NCBI GenBank assembly: GCA_028821515.1
Contig: JAPPGA010000084.1
Location: 1-40,913, forward strand
Direction of reading: 5' to 3'
Source: Gammaproteobacteria bacterium
GTDB lineage: Bacteria > Pseudomonadota > Gammaproteobacteria > Pseudomonadales > Azotimanducaceae
DNA length: 40,913 bases
The translations under genes were made by a program, and so were the position numbers. Below the pieces are notes generated by a model. It did no database searches. It saw nothing but the letters and a program-made list of their open reading frames with translations, and had not been told where the DNA came from. Shown piece by piece: positions 22,791 to 30,707 of the stretch (position 1 is its first letter; each line of letters begins with the position of its first letter).

Positions 22791-25736
22791 ATGTTCCTTG
22801 CACGTACTTTCGTTGCGCTGGTAGTCAGCGCGGCCGCGCTGGCCTTTGCGCCGGCAAGTCTTGCCCAGGATGACGAGTCAGAGCAGGCGACCATCGAAGA
22901 AGTTCTTGTCATCGGTATCCGGTCGTCTCTTGCGAGTGCTCTTGAGGAAAAGCGGGATGCGGACAATCTGATCGAAGTCATTCAGGCGGAAGACATAGGT
23001 AAGCTGCCTGACCAGAACCTTGCAGAGGTTCTTGAGAATGTGACAGGTATCCAGATCACTCGAACTGCCGGTGTCGGTACCGGTGTTCAGATTCGTGGTA
23101 CGAACGCGAACCGGACCGAAATCAACGGTGTGTCTACCGTGGACTCTGGTGCCGGACGCACCGGCATCGATTTTGAAGATGTTTCCGCGGCCATTATCGC
23201 TGCGGTTGAAGTGACCAAATCGCCTGAAGCGAAAACCATCGAAGGGTCTGTGGGCGGCACCATCAACCTGAGAACGATACGTCCTCTTGAGTTGGGTGAA
23301 CGTGTAGCAGCCGTGCGGGCACAGGGGGAAAACAGCAGTCTTTCTACCGACGGTACTTTTACGCCCCGGATATCAGGTACCTGGGGCGACAGCTGGGCTG
23401 CGGACGCTGGAGCTTTCGGAGTCGTTCTGAGCACGAGCATTACCGAGCAGGATGTGACCGCCTTCCGTCCCCGTACCGATAGGGATAACAACGTGGCTTC
23501 GGGTAGCAGTGCCGCAAGCGCCCAGTCTTTCAGTTTTCTGCCGATCCAGTTTCTCAACCAGGATTACGACAACTTCGAGTACGAAACCAGGAACTTTGCC
23601 GGTTCGTTCGAGTGGGCGCCGAATGATGACCTGACCTTGTATTTTGATGCGGTCGTCAACGATCAGGAGCGCAGGCAAGAGAGCTCGAGAGTGCAGGGAT
23701 CGGGGGTGAGCAGCCTCAGAAATGTCTCGGTGCCCGATGCTTTCGAAACGATCAACTTCGGCTCGATCGATGGCCAAAGCGGCTCCCGGAACCTCGGTTC
23801 CATTGAGGCGGCACTCCGGGGTGTGATCGGCGTTGATCTGGCGGCCGACGATGACGACCCGAATCTGCGGTTCTCATCGGACACAAACTCGCGCCTGACA
23901 GATAGCGAGATACTTCGATTCGGCGCCGACTGGCAAAGAGGCAGGTGGTCAGGGCGAGCCGAAGTATCGACCTCAACGTCTGATTCCACTACCCCCAGCT
24001 TCAACACGACTCTCAACTTCATCAACCCAAACGTGCCTCTGGATCCGGGCGGTGCCAACGATAACAGCACACCTTTTCGCTACGATCTGACCGGCGGCAC
24101 ACTGTCATGGGCCGTCGCATTTGGTGAACCAGGGGCGCCAACAGTTGCGCAATTGCTTGATCCCGCGAACGTCGTGCTGCGTGATACCAACATAAGTCAG
24201 GACATAGCCGAGAGCGGTGAAGACGCGTTGGTATTTGACTTCAGTTACGACCTGGACTGGTCAGGCATTACGACAGTTGATTTTGGCTATCGCAATAGCA
24301 GGGCGTCGAATCTCAACAATGACATCCGTACCAATCGCGGGTTACGGAGCATGTCTGATTCGCCAAGGGGTGATCTGTTCGCGGAACTCCTCACGCCTGG
24401 CCCCAATAACTTCAATGAGGCTGATGGGAGAGCACTGTTCATCGGTGACTTTCTTCTCATTGATCCGGAACTTGTAGCTTCGAACCCGGATCGCGTGCTG
24501 ACCACGCTGAATTCTGCCATCGCGGCCCACGGAGGTTCCCGGTCAATCAACGAGCCAACGTCGACGGTCGCTGCGTTTTTCGATATCGAAGAAGTGACCG
24601 ACGCGCTGTACGTACAGGCGAATTTCGAGAGCGGCATGTTCCGCGGGAATCTCGGTCTGCGCTATGTAAGAACCGATGTTGATTCGACCGGCAATTCGGT
24701 AACCAACGGCGTGGCGACGCCGACCACCTCGACCGGCAGCTATGACTTCCTGTTGCCGCGGTTCAATCTCGTTGCGAACGTAAGCGAGGATATAGTTCTT
24801 CGTGCGGGTTGGGGCAAAGATGTCAGGCGCCCGGATTTCGACAGTCTGTCAACGTCGACTACGTTCAGTACCAGCCCGAACCCGCCTGTTTCGATTGGCA
24901 ATCCCGGCCTGGAGCCTGAAGAGGTAACGTCGTTTGATCTCGCCGCCGAATGGTATTTCGCACCTTCGAGCGTGTTGAGTATCGGCTATTTCGACAAGGT
25001 GCGTACAGGCCTGTTTGTGCGTACCCAGGACAATCCATTTGAAGATCCGGTCACCGGATTCCGCGACATTACCGCTCCCTGTGAACAGGGCGGCATCTTC
25101 AACCCCATTGCAGACATCAATGTATTCGGCCCTGCCGGTGTAGGTGTCTGTGTTCCTGCAGCGACGACAGTCAATGGCGCTGGAGAAACCACGCAAAAAG
25201 GAGTTGAAATCGCGTTTCAGTACGATCTTTCCCCGTTCGAGGATAGTCTGGGTTGGGCATCCGGGTTCGGATTTATCGTCAACCTGACCACGCAGGAATT
25301 CTCTGGCGGGGATACATTCCTTAATCCAACAAGTCGTGCCCGTGCCGCGTTTGCCTTGACATCAACCGGTGCTACGGATGTCACTCTGCGGGGGCAATTG
25401 ATCGACCTGTCTGGAACGGCCTACAACATAACGACGTACTACGAAAGATATGGGATTTCGGCCAGGATGCGCTATACATGGCGCGAGGCGTACCGTTCAA
25501 CCGATTTTGGCAGTACTTCCAGCTTCCCCTGGGGCTTCCCTGTTGTTCAAGAGGATAGGGGACAGCTCAATGCCAGCATCATCTATGATGTGAATGACAG
25601 TCTGAACGTCGGAATTGAAGCTGTTAACCTCACTGAGTCAGACGTTAGACAATCTTGCGTCAACGAAGGCGCTCTCGTGTGTTTCCAGGGCCTGACAGAT
25701 CGCCGCATTACCATAGGGGCTAGCTACCGCCTGTAG
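22791..25736 (+). CDS. TonB-dependent outer-membrane receptor
   Basis: A 981-residue receptor: signal peptide (LVVSAAALAFAPASLAQ), a TonB-box-like EEVLVIGIR near the mature N-terminus, a plug domain (about 60-190) with LPDQNLAEVLENVTGIQITR, VQIRGTNANRTEINGV and VEVTKSPEAKTIEGSVGGTI, and a 22-strand type barrel ending ITIGASYRL. The opening and large size resemble the Caulobacter/Xanthomonas type of TonB receptors that import oligosaccharides and other carbon sources rather than ferric siderophores. Its neighbours (FadR-family regulator 16 bases downstream, KDG kinase, aldolase, reductase) support a sugar-acid or uronate oligomer as substrate. Expression is probably controlled through the palindrome at 22647. 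No lyase or inner-membrane transporter for the substrate lies in the window. Confidence 0.93.
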   Translation: MFLARTFVALVVSAAALAFAPASLAQDDESEQATIEEVLVIGIRSSLASALEEKRDADNLIEVIQAEDIGKLPDQNLAEVLENVTGIQITRTAGVGTGVQIRGTNANRTEINGVSTVDSGAGRTGIDFEDVSAAIIAAVEVTKSPEAKTIEGSVGGTINLRTIRPLELGERVAAVRAQGENSSLSTDGTFTPRISGTWGDSWAADAGAFGVVLSTSITEQDVTAFRPRTDRDNNVASGSSAASAQSFSFLPIQFLNQDYDNFEYETRNFAGSFEWAPNDDLTLYFDAVVNDQERRQESSRVQGSGVSSLRNVSVPDAFETINFGSIDGQSGSRNLGSIEAALRGVIGVDLAADDDDPNLRFSSDTNSRLTDSEILRFGADWQRGRWSGRAEVSTSTSDSTTPSFNTTLNFINPNVPLDPGGANDNSTPFRYDLTGGTLSWAVAFGEPGAPTVAQLLDPANVVLRDTNISQDIAESGEDALVFDFSYDLDWSGITTVDFGYRNSRASNLNNDIRTNRGLRSMSDSPRGDLFAELLTPGPNNFNEADGRALFIGDFLLIDPELVASNPDRVLTTLNSAIAAHGGSRSINEPTSTVAAFFDIEEVTDALYVQANFESGMFRGNLGLRYVRTDVDSTGNSVTNGVATPTTSTGSYDFLLPRFNLVANVSEDIVLRAGWGKDVRRPDFDSLSTSTTFSTSPNPPVSIGNPGLEPEEVTSFDLAAEWYFAPSSVLSIGYFDKVRTGLFVRTQDNPFEDPVTGFRDITAPCEQGGIFNPIADINVFGPAGVGVCVPAATTVNGAGETTQKGVEIAFQYDLSPFEDSLGWASGFGFIVNLTTQEFSGGDTFLNPTSRARAAFALTSTGATDVTLRGQLIDLSGTAYNITTYYERYGISARMRYTWREAYRSTDFGSTSSFPWGFPVVQEDRGQLNASIIYDVNDSLNVGIEAVNLTESDVRQSCVNEGALVCFQGLTDRRITIGASYRL

Positions 25737-25752
25737 CGTAGCGAAAGGAATA

Positions 25753-26484
25753 ATGCCGGGTAGACGACTCTATCACTCAGTGGCCGAGAAGATCGTCAAG
25801 CTGATCGATCAGGGCATATTCCCGCCCAGCAGCCGGTTGCCGGGCGAGCGGGAACTGGCCGATCAACTTGGCGTCAGCCGGGTGGCGGTCCGGGAGGCTG
25901 AGATCTTCCTGCAGGCGCGGGGCATCATCGAGGTGAAAATGGGGTCCGGGGCCTATGTGCTGGATCCGTTGGAGCATGATCGTGGCCTACCGAACGTCAG
26001 TGCCTTTGAGTTGACCGAGGCCCGCACGCTGTTCGAGTCCGAAGCAGCTGCGCTGGCGGCCAGGGATATGAGTAAAGAGACGCTGAAGCTACTTGAAGGG
26101 TACCTTGAGAGGATGGGTGGCACCGACGGCGACGCTGAATTGGCCGACCGGGAATTCCATCGGACCATCGCGTCGGCTTCGGGAAATGCCGCAGTTCTTC
26201 ACGTCGTGGAAATACTGTGGCGGATACGCATGGAGTCGGAGGCGGTGCGCCGGGTCTACGACCCGGTATGCCATGACGACGCCGAGGCGCGCCTGGCCGA
26301 GCACCGGGCAATACTCGACGCACTGCGCCAAAGGAATCCGGCGGCGGCTCGCGTTGCGATGCGTGAACATTTTCGGCGTCTGATCCAGTCGATGCTGGAC
26401 GTCACCGAAGAGCAGGCACTCGAAGAACTGCGCCGCAAGGCGAACGAGAGTCGCGAGCGATTCCTCACCAGTTTCCAACTCTGA
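25753..26484 (+). CDS. FadR-family (GntR/FCD) transcriptional regulator
   Basis: A 243-residue repressor-type protein. The N-terminal GntR winged helix (about 6-72) reads LPGERELADQLGVSRVAVRE followed by the wing MGSGAYVL. The C-terminal FCD ligand domain (about 90-225) has the metal-binding set in DREFHRTIA, LAEHRAILDAL and AMREHFRRL. Proteins of this branch respond to sugar acids such as uronates or KDG and bind TTGGT...ACCAA palindromes, one of which lies upstream of the receptor. The ATG at 25753 is 16 bases after the receptor stop with GAAAGGAA before it, so the two are co-transcribed. The regulator would thereby control its own operon. The ligand is unknown; KDG or an unsaturated uronate derivative is a guess from context. 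Confidence 0.92.
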   Translation: MPGRRLYHSVAEKIVKLIDQGIFPPSSRLPGERELADQLGVSRVAVREAEIFLQARGIIEVKMGSGAYVLDPLEHDRGLPNVSAFELTEARTLFESEAAALAARDMSKETLKLLEGYLERMGGTDGDAELADREFHRTIASASGNAAVLHVVEILWRIRMESEAVRRVYDPVCHDDAEARLAEHRAILDALRQRNPAAARVAMREHFRRLIQSMLDVTEEQALEELRRKANESRERFLTSFQL

Positions 26485-26518
26485 CTCTGGGCGCAGAAGC
26501 CACCCGCTGCGTGCCGCG

Positions 26519-27469
26519 TTACGGCGCACCCTCCTGGTGACCTTGCGCAGAGTTGCGATAGAGCGCCCGGTCAATGATGGCTCCGTGATGCTGAACCACC
26601 AAACTTGCCGTTTCGATCGCACTCCGAATCGCATCAGGCATCGAAGCGCCCACAAGGCGTTCGGCCAGGTAAGTGCCGGCGAAGGAATCCCCCGCACCTG
26701 TCGTGTCCTTGGGATTGCGCTCGGCCGTGGTGGCCAGGTGCACCGGATCCTGGCCCCGCAAGTAGCCATGGATGCCATCGGTGTCCGCCTTCAGAACGAT
26801 TTCGCCGATTCGCAGATCCTGCAGAAACGCTCTCACGTCCTCGCTGCTTCGGTGACCGAAGATAGCGTTGTGATCGGCCAGGCCCGGCAGGGCGACGTCG
26901 GTCAGTCGGTAGGCTTCAGTGAGCCAGTGCGTGGCGTGGTCTGCGTTGCGCCACAGTACGGCCCGGTAGTTCGGATCGAAGGCGATGGTCTTGCCTTGTT
27001 CCCTGCACGCGGCGATGAGGTCAATGAACGCTGCCTTGTCCTCGTCCGACAGTATCGCCAGGGTAATGCCGGAGAAGAAAATCCAGTCGAATCGCACAAT
27101 CTCTCGGCGGGTGTCTTCGCTCATGAGTGACATGAGTTCAGTCGCGGCGGAATCCTTGCGCCAATACGTGAAGCTGCGCTCACCGTCATCGTCCGTGGAA
27201 ATTGCGTAGATTCCGGGATGGGCACTTTCGGAAGTCATCACCAGGGAGTGCCCGATGTGGTCCCGGTCCCACTGCGCCACCATCGCCTGACTGACCGGAT
27301 CGGACCCGATCGCCGTCAGTATCTGCACGTCGATGTCTTCATGACGACGCTTGGCGTACACGGCACAGTTGTACGTGTCGCCGGCGAACGCGCGAGCATA
27401 GGAATTGCCCTCTCCCGACAGCTCCATCATGCACTCGCCGATAACCAGCAACGATCGGTGGGTTTTCAT
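26519..27469 (-). CDS. kdgK: 2-dehydro-3-deoxygluconokinase (PfkB family)
   Basis: A 316-residue ribokinase-fold sugar kinase. It starts MKTHRSLLVIGECMMELSGE at 27469; a longer frame to 27583 lies inside the upstream gene and is rejected. KdgK-like features include GDTYNCAVYAKR, the substrate-side SFTYWRKDSAATEL (a KDG-kinase type YWR segment), FFSGITLAIL and the PfkB signature DTTGAGDSFAGTYLAERL with catalytic Asp. It would phosphorylate 2-keto-3-deoxygluconate to KDPG with ATP, the step before KDPG aldolase in uronate, pectin or alginate catabolism. It starts only 4 bases after the stop of the RraA-like gene, so the two form an operon. No eda aldolase is in the window. Confidence 0.88.
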   Translation of the reverse strand: MKTHRSLLVIGECMMELSGEGNSYARAFAGDTYNCAVYAKRRHEDIDVQILTAIGSDPVSQAMVAQWDRDHIGHSLVMTSESAHPGIYAISTDDDGERSFTYWRKDSAATELMSLMSEDTRREIVRFDWIFFSGITLAILSDEDKAAFIDLIAACREQGKTIAFDPNYRAVLWRNADHATHWLTEAYRLTDVALPGLADHNAIFGHRSSEDVRAFLQDLRIGEIVLKADTDGIHGYLRGQDPVHLATTAERNPKDTTGAGDSFAGTYLAERLVGASMPDAIRSAIETASLVVQHHGAIIDRALYRNSAQGHQEGAP

Positions 27470-27473
27470 GGCT

Positions 27474-28199
27474 CTAGCGGTTGTTCCTCGTGCGCCAGGC
27501 GGCAAAGTCGGCCCGCACCTGGGCGTCCGTGGCGGGGTAGAGGCCGATGATTGAGCGGCCCTTGTGGACTTCTTCGGTGACAAAGTCCTCGAAGACTGTC
27601 ATTTCCACGGCTTCTCTCGCGATTTCATCTGCCAGGGCTGCTGGAATGACGACAACGGCCTCGCCGTCGCCGACGACGACATCCCCAGGCCAGACGGGCG
27701 CGCCGCCGCAGCCGATGGGGACGTTGATGTCCACCGCCTGGTGCAACGTGAGATTGGTTGGTGCTGAGGCACGCTGGTGATAGGCAGGGAATCCCAATTG
27801 CGCTATTTCGGGGCTGTCGCGAAAGCCGCCGTCGGTGACGATCCCGGTGCCACCACGGACCATCAGGCGGGTGATGAGGATCGAGCCGGCGGAAGCGGCG
27901 CGAGGGTCCTGCCGGCTGTCCACGACCATCACGGCGCCGCATGGACAAGCCTCGATGGCAGCCCGCTGGGGGTGATCTGGATTCTCGAACACCGTCACCG
28001 GGTTCAGGTCCTCCCGCGCCGGAATGTAGCGAAGGGTGAAAGCGGGACCTACCATGTTCTTCGTTTGCGCGTTGAGCGGCTGGACGTTCTGAACGACCTG
28101 GTTACGGAATCCCCTTTTGTACAGTGCGGTGGCTATGGTCGCGACACTGACCGAATGCAGCGACCTTCTCGTTTCGTCTGCGAGCGAGTTCTGAGTCAT
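27474..28199 (-). CDS. RraA-family aldolase/decarboxylase-like protein
   Basis: A 241-residue member of the RraA / 4-hydroxy-4-methyl-2-oxoglutarate aldolase family. Visible family parts are SVATIATALYKRGFRN, MVGPAFTLRYIP, a GGTGIVTDGGFRDSPEIAQL segment that normally carries the Mg2+ and oxaloacetate-like substrate ligands (Arg-Asp), then PVWPGDVVVGDGEAVVVIP. Class II pyruvate aldolases of this fold split 4-hydroxy-2-oxo acids, so a role in a keto-acid pathway beside KDG kinase is reasonable. The fold also includes non-enzymatic RNase E regulators, which usually are shorter (about 160). It is the first gene of a two-gene leftward operon with kdgK. It begins at 28199, divergent from the SDR gene. 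Confidence 0.82.
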   Translation of the reverse strand: MTQNSLADETRRSLHSVSVATIATALYKRGFRNQVVQNVQPLNAQTKNMVGPAFTLRYIPAREDLNPVTVFENPDHPQRAAIEACPCGAVMVVDSRQDPRAASAGSILITRLMVRGGTGIVTDGGFRDSPEIAQLGFPAYHQRASAPTNLTLHQAVDINVPIGCGGAPVWPGDVVVGDGEAVVVIPAALADEIAREAVEMTVFEDFVTEEVHKGRSIIGLYPATDAQVRADFAAWRTRNNR

Positions 28200-28415
28200 G
28201 GGGGTACCCGTTGAGTGAAGCGAAACCGCCCCGTCCAGCTAGCAATCCTGTTGGCGATTTCAGGAACTCCCTGGCCGGGAATCACAATTCCGAGATGAGT
28301 GGATGAATGTCCTACGGTAGTGGATTGCTATGGTCAGTTGAAGGGGTTTGTCGCCCTTTCTCGCTCACCAGGCAAACCGATGGAAAACAGATTCTGATTA
28401 CGAGAAGGAGAAGGC
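28200..28415. other. Divergent promoter region between RraA-like and SDR genes
   Basis: This 216-base gap carries both promoters. GAGAAGGAGAAGGC precedes the SDR ATG as ribosome site. I searched it for the AATTGGT...ACCAATT operator found upstream of the TonB receptor and see no comparable palindrome, only an isolated TGGTC near 28330. Control by the same regulator is therefore not supported here by sequence. Confidence 0.4.
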
Positions 28416-29168
28416 ATGAGGTTTGGTAGCAAGGTCGCAATCGTTGCCGGTGGCGCAAGGGACATCGGCCGTGCCGTTTCCGAGAAACTGGCCACGGAAG
28501 GTGCAAAGGTCGTGGTCAACTACTGCAACAGTGAAGAGGGCGCACAGGCAACAGTGGAGCGGATTCGGAGTGCCGGCGGCGCTGCAGTCGCGGTCAAGGG
28601 CGACATGACAGTGGCCGCCGATGTGGCAAATGTCGTGCAGGCCGCTCAGGCGAACTATGGAAACGCCATCCACGTGCTCGTAAACGTGGTGGGTGGGCTG
28701 GTCGCCAGAAAGTCGTTGCTGGAGATGGACGAAGCCTTCCTGGAGCAGGTGATGAGACTGAATGTGACGAGCACTTTCCTGACCACCAGGGCGGTCATTC
28801 CGTACATGGGTGATGGCGGCGCGATCGTCAATTTCGCCTCCCAGGCGGGGCGGGACGGTGGTGGTGCTGGGGCTGCGGCATATGGGGCCTCCAAGGCAGC
28901 GGTCATGGCGTTTACGCGGGCGATGGCGAAGGAACTTGGCCCCGCCAACATCCGCGTCAATTGCGTATGCCCGGGAATGATCAGCACGACTTTCCATGAC
29001 ACTTTCACGAACGACGAGGTGCGAGCCAGCGTAGCCGCGGGCACCACGCTGCGGCGCGAAGGACAGACGAGTGAAGTGGCTGAACTGGTCGCGTACCTTG
29101 CGTCGCCTGAAGCCAGCTTCATCAACGGCGCCAGTGTCGACATCAACGGCGGCACGGTATTCTCATAA
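28416..29168 (+). CDS. Short-chain dehydrogenase/reductase (possible DEH/keto-uronate reductase)
   Basis: A 250-residue classical SDR with NAD(P)-binding VAIVAGGARDIGRAVSEKLA (a GGxRDIG variant of TGxxxGIG), VVNYCNSEE after strand 2, LVNVVGG in place of NNAG, catalytic Ser in NFASQAG and Tyr-Lys in AAYGASKAAV, and a C-terminal SPEASFINGASVDINGGTVFS. FabG-like enzymes of this shape include the reductases that turn 4-deoxy-5-hexoseulose uronate (DEH) into KDG in alginate users. The adjacent KDG kinase makes that a good hypothesis, but substrate cannot be settled from sequence. It is divergent from the rraA-kdgK operon with a clear Shine-Dalgarno sequence. Confidence 0.9.
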   Translation: MRFGSKVAIVAGGARDIGRAVSEKLATEGAKVVVNYCNSEEGAQATVERIRSAGGAAVAVKGDMTVAADVANVVQAAQANYGNAIHVLVNVVGGLVARKSLLEMDEAFLEQVMRLNVTSTFLTTRAVIPYMGDGGAIVNFASQAGRDGGGAGAAAYGASKAAVMAFTRAMAKELGPANIRVNCVCPGMISTTFHDTFTNDEVRASVAAGTTLRREGQTSEVAELVAYLASPEASFINGASVDINGGTVFS

Positions 29169-29283
29169 GGTTCTGTCCAGAGAAGCGGACATATCTGCGT
29201 CGCGTCGACGCGGATCGCTCCGGGGCTTGACGGTTGCCACCGCGAAACCTATGGTCGATGGGTCGGAAGGGGAGATCCATCAC

Positions 29284-29946
29284 ATGGCCGAATACCATCT
29301 CGCAAGCTCATATACCTGACCCTGGGTACAGCGCGCCGTGATCGTTATGCGCGCCAAGAACGTCGACTTTGAAGTCACCTACATCAACCTGCGCGACAAG
29401 CCGGACTGGTTCCTTGAGCTATCGCCCCACGGGAAGGTTCCAATGCTGCAGGTGGACGGGCGTCCCCTGTTCGAGTCGAACGCGATAGCCGAGTACCTCG
29501 ACGAGAAGATTCCGCCACGGTTGCATCCGGAAGACGCGTTCCAGCGCGCGAGACATCGCGCCTGGACCGACTTCGTGCCCCTCTTCGCGTCGGGCCTGGG
29601 TGGCGTCTATGTGAAGGAGCCGGAGAAGCGGGAAAAGGCGATGGAAGTCGCGCGGCAGCACGTGGGCAAGCTGGAGGACGCGATCGCCGTCGAGCGCAAT
29701 GGAGGAGACGGCCCGTTCTTCAGCGGACCCGACCTGTGTCTCGTGGACGCCGCCTATGCGCCGTTCCTGCAGCGCTTCAGCATGGTGGAGCCCATGATCG
29801 AAAGCGGGCTGATGGCGGACTTCCCGCTGGTTTCCGGATGGATAGACGCGTTGGTGAACGATCCCCGGGTACAGGGTTCGGTCCCGGAACAGTTCAACGA
29901 TCTCTACATGGAGCAGATGACGAAGCGCCTTGACAAGGCGACTTGA
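29284..29946 (+). CDS. Glutathione S-transferase with TGA (candidate selenocysteine) at the catalytic Cys
   Basis: The ATG at 29284 is preceded by GGGGAG with good spacing and opens [11 protein letters not shown], followed by TGA at 29317-29319 and then [20 protein letters not shown] and a complete GST. Omega/beta-like GSTs have the active-site motif S-x-x-C-P-W-V-Q-R here, so the TGA stands exactly at the catalytic cysteine (codon 12). The rest is intact: [13 protein letters not shown] with cis-Pro, [12 protein letters not shown], and a helical C-domain with [18 protein letters not shown]. Length with the TGA read through is 220 residues, normal for the family; starting at GTG 29338 instead would delete strand 1 and the active site. 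A hairpin follows the TGA (29331-29354). Selenocysteine is the best explanation, a TGC-to-TGA nonsense change the main alternative. It lies close to a pterin dehydratase gene with no obvious pathway link. Confidence 0.82.
29331..29354 (+). promoter_or_regulatory. Candidate bacterial SECIS-like hairpin after the GST TGA
   Basis: GCGCGC (29331-29336) and GCGCGC (29349-29354) can pair around a 12-base loop CGTGATCGTTAT. The stem starts 11 bases after the TGA, which puts the apical loop about 18-29 bases downstream, in the range used by bacterial SECIS elements. The loop contains G and U residues but not the exact E. coli GGUC pattern, so the fit is suggestive only. The same bases also encode QRAVIVMRA. 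Confidence 0.4.
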
Positions 29947-30005
29947 CCGCGGGTGTTACCCGAGGCCGCGAACCACAACCGGACCCATATGAGGGAGGAA
30001 CATCG

Positions 30006-30293
30006 ATGGCGGAAAGACTGACGGACGATGCGCTGCAATCCGCGCTGGCCGGACTCGATGGTTGGGCGCTCGACGATGCCGGCAACGGGATCGAGAAGAC
30101 GTTTGGGTTCGGCGACTTCAACACGGCGTTCGGTTTCATGAGCCGGGCCGCGCTGAAGGCCGAACAGATGAATCACCATCCCGAGTGGTTCAACGTCTGG
30201 AACCGGGTCGAGGTCCGCCTGTCCACGCACGACGCCGGCGGCGTCACGTCCCTGGACATCGAGCTTGCGGGATTCATGGACGGCATCGCCTGA
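30006..30293 (+). CDS. phhB: Pterin-4a-carbinolamine dehydratase
   Basis: A 95-residue protein of the PCD/DCoH family, which dehydrates 4a-hydroxytetrahydrobiopterin to recycle the pterin cofactor of aromatic amino acid hydroxylases; bacterial copies may also act in other pterin chemistry. The active-site motif [19 protein letters not shown] (two His, Pro and Trp) is complete, preceded by [14 protein letters not shown] and followed by a [19 protein letters not shown] strand. The ATG at 30006 is chosen for the GAGGGAGGA upstream; an earlier frame start at 29943 lies in the gap after the GST. No phenylalanine hydroxylase gene is in the window, so the partner is unknown. Confidence 0.93.
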   Translation: MAERLTDDALQSALAGLDGWALDDAGNGIEKTFGFGDFNTAFGFMSRAALKAEQMNHHPEWFNVWNRVEVRLSTHDAGGVTSLDIELAGFMDGIA

Positions 30294-30342
30294 CGCCGCG
30301 GCGGCGAGCAGTGGTTCGCCGCATCCACATCGCTTTAGCGCG

Positions 30343-30690
30343 CTACGTACCTTCGGACCAGGGCCTGTCCGTGGCTTCGTGCGGCCAGAGGAACTCGAAG
30401 CCGGCCTTCTCCGCAGGACGCTTGTCGAGGTCCTCGCGGTCGCCGATGTGGTAGTACACCTCGGCCTCGAAGTCGGCCTTGACGTCTTCGAGCATGTGTT
30501 TCGATACGGTGAAGTCCACCTCGATGCCGTGCCGTTCCCACATGGCGCGCTGGGCGCTGATGGGCCGGTCGGAACAGCTTCCGACGAGGTAACCCTGGCC
30601 TTTCACTTCGCGAACGAAGTCCATGGTCAGGACTCCCGGCGGGTCGCCTTCTTCCAGCGTCCCGTCAATGTCGAAGCTGATCAGAATCAT
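30343..30690 (-). CDS. Small HAD-like phosphatase
   Basis: A 115-residue protein beginning MILISFDIDGTLEEGDPPG, with the DxDGT nucleophile motif I of the haloacid dehalogenase superfamily. Then come GYLVGSCSDRPISAQ, where motif II Ser/Thr is expected, and YYHIGDREDLDKRPAEKAG, a motif IV-like GDxxxD. It lacks a cap domain and is short, like HAD proteins acting on large substrates, or it may be a minimal hypothetical. The ATG at 30690 follows AAGGAAACAACAGG. It starts 17 bases beyond the stop of the thiolase-like gene upstream on the same strand and may be the last gene of that operon. Substrate unknown. Confidence 0.75.
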   Translation of the reverse strand: MILISFDIDGTLEEGDPPGVLTMDFVREVKGQGYLVGSCSDRPISAQRAMWERHGIEVDFTVSKHMLEDVKADFEAEVYYHIGDREDLDKRPAEKAGFEFLWPHEATDRPWSEGT

Positions 30691-30707
30691 CCTGTTGTTT
30701 CCTTCTA

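Noticed and set aside
27469-27583. Longer N-terminus of KDG kinase
   Set aside because: It lies inside the upstream RraA-like gene and has no family similarity; MKTHRSLLVIGE is the normal start.
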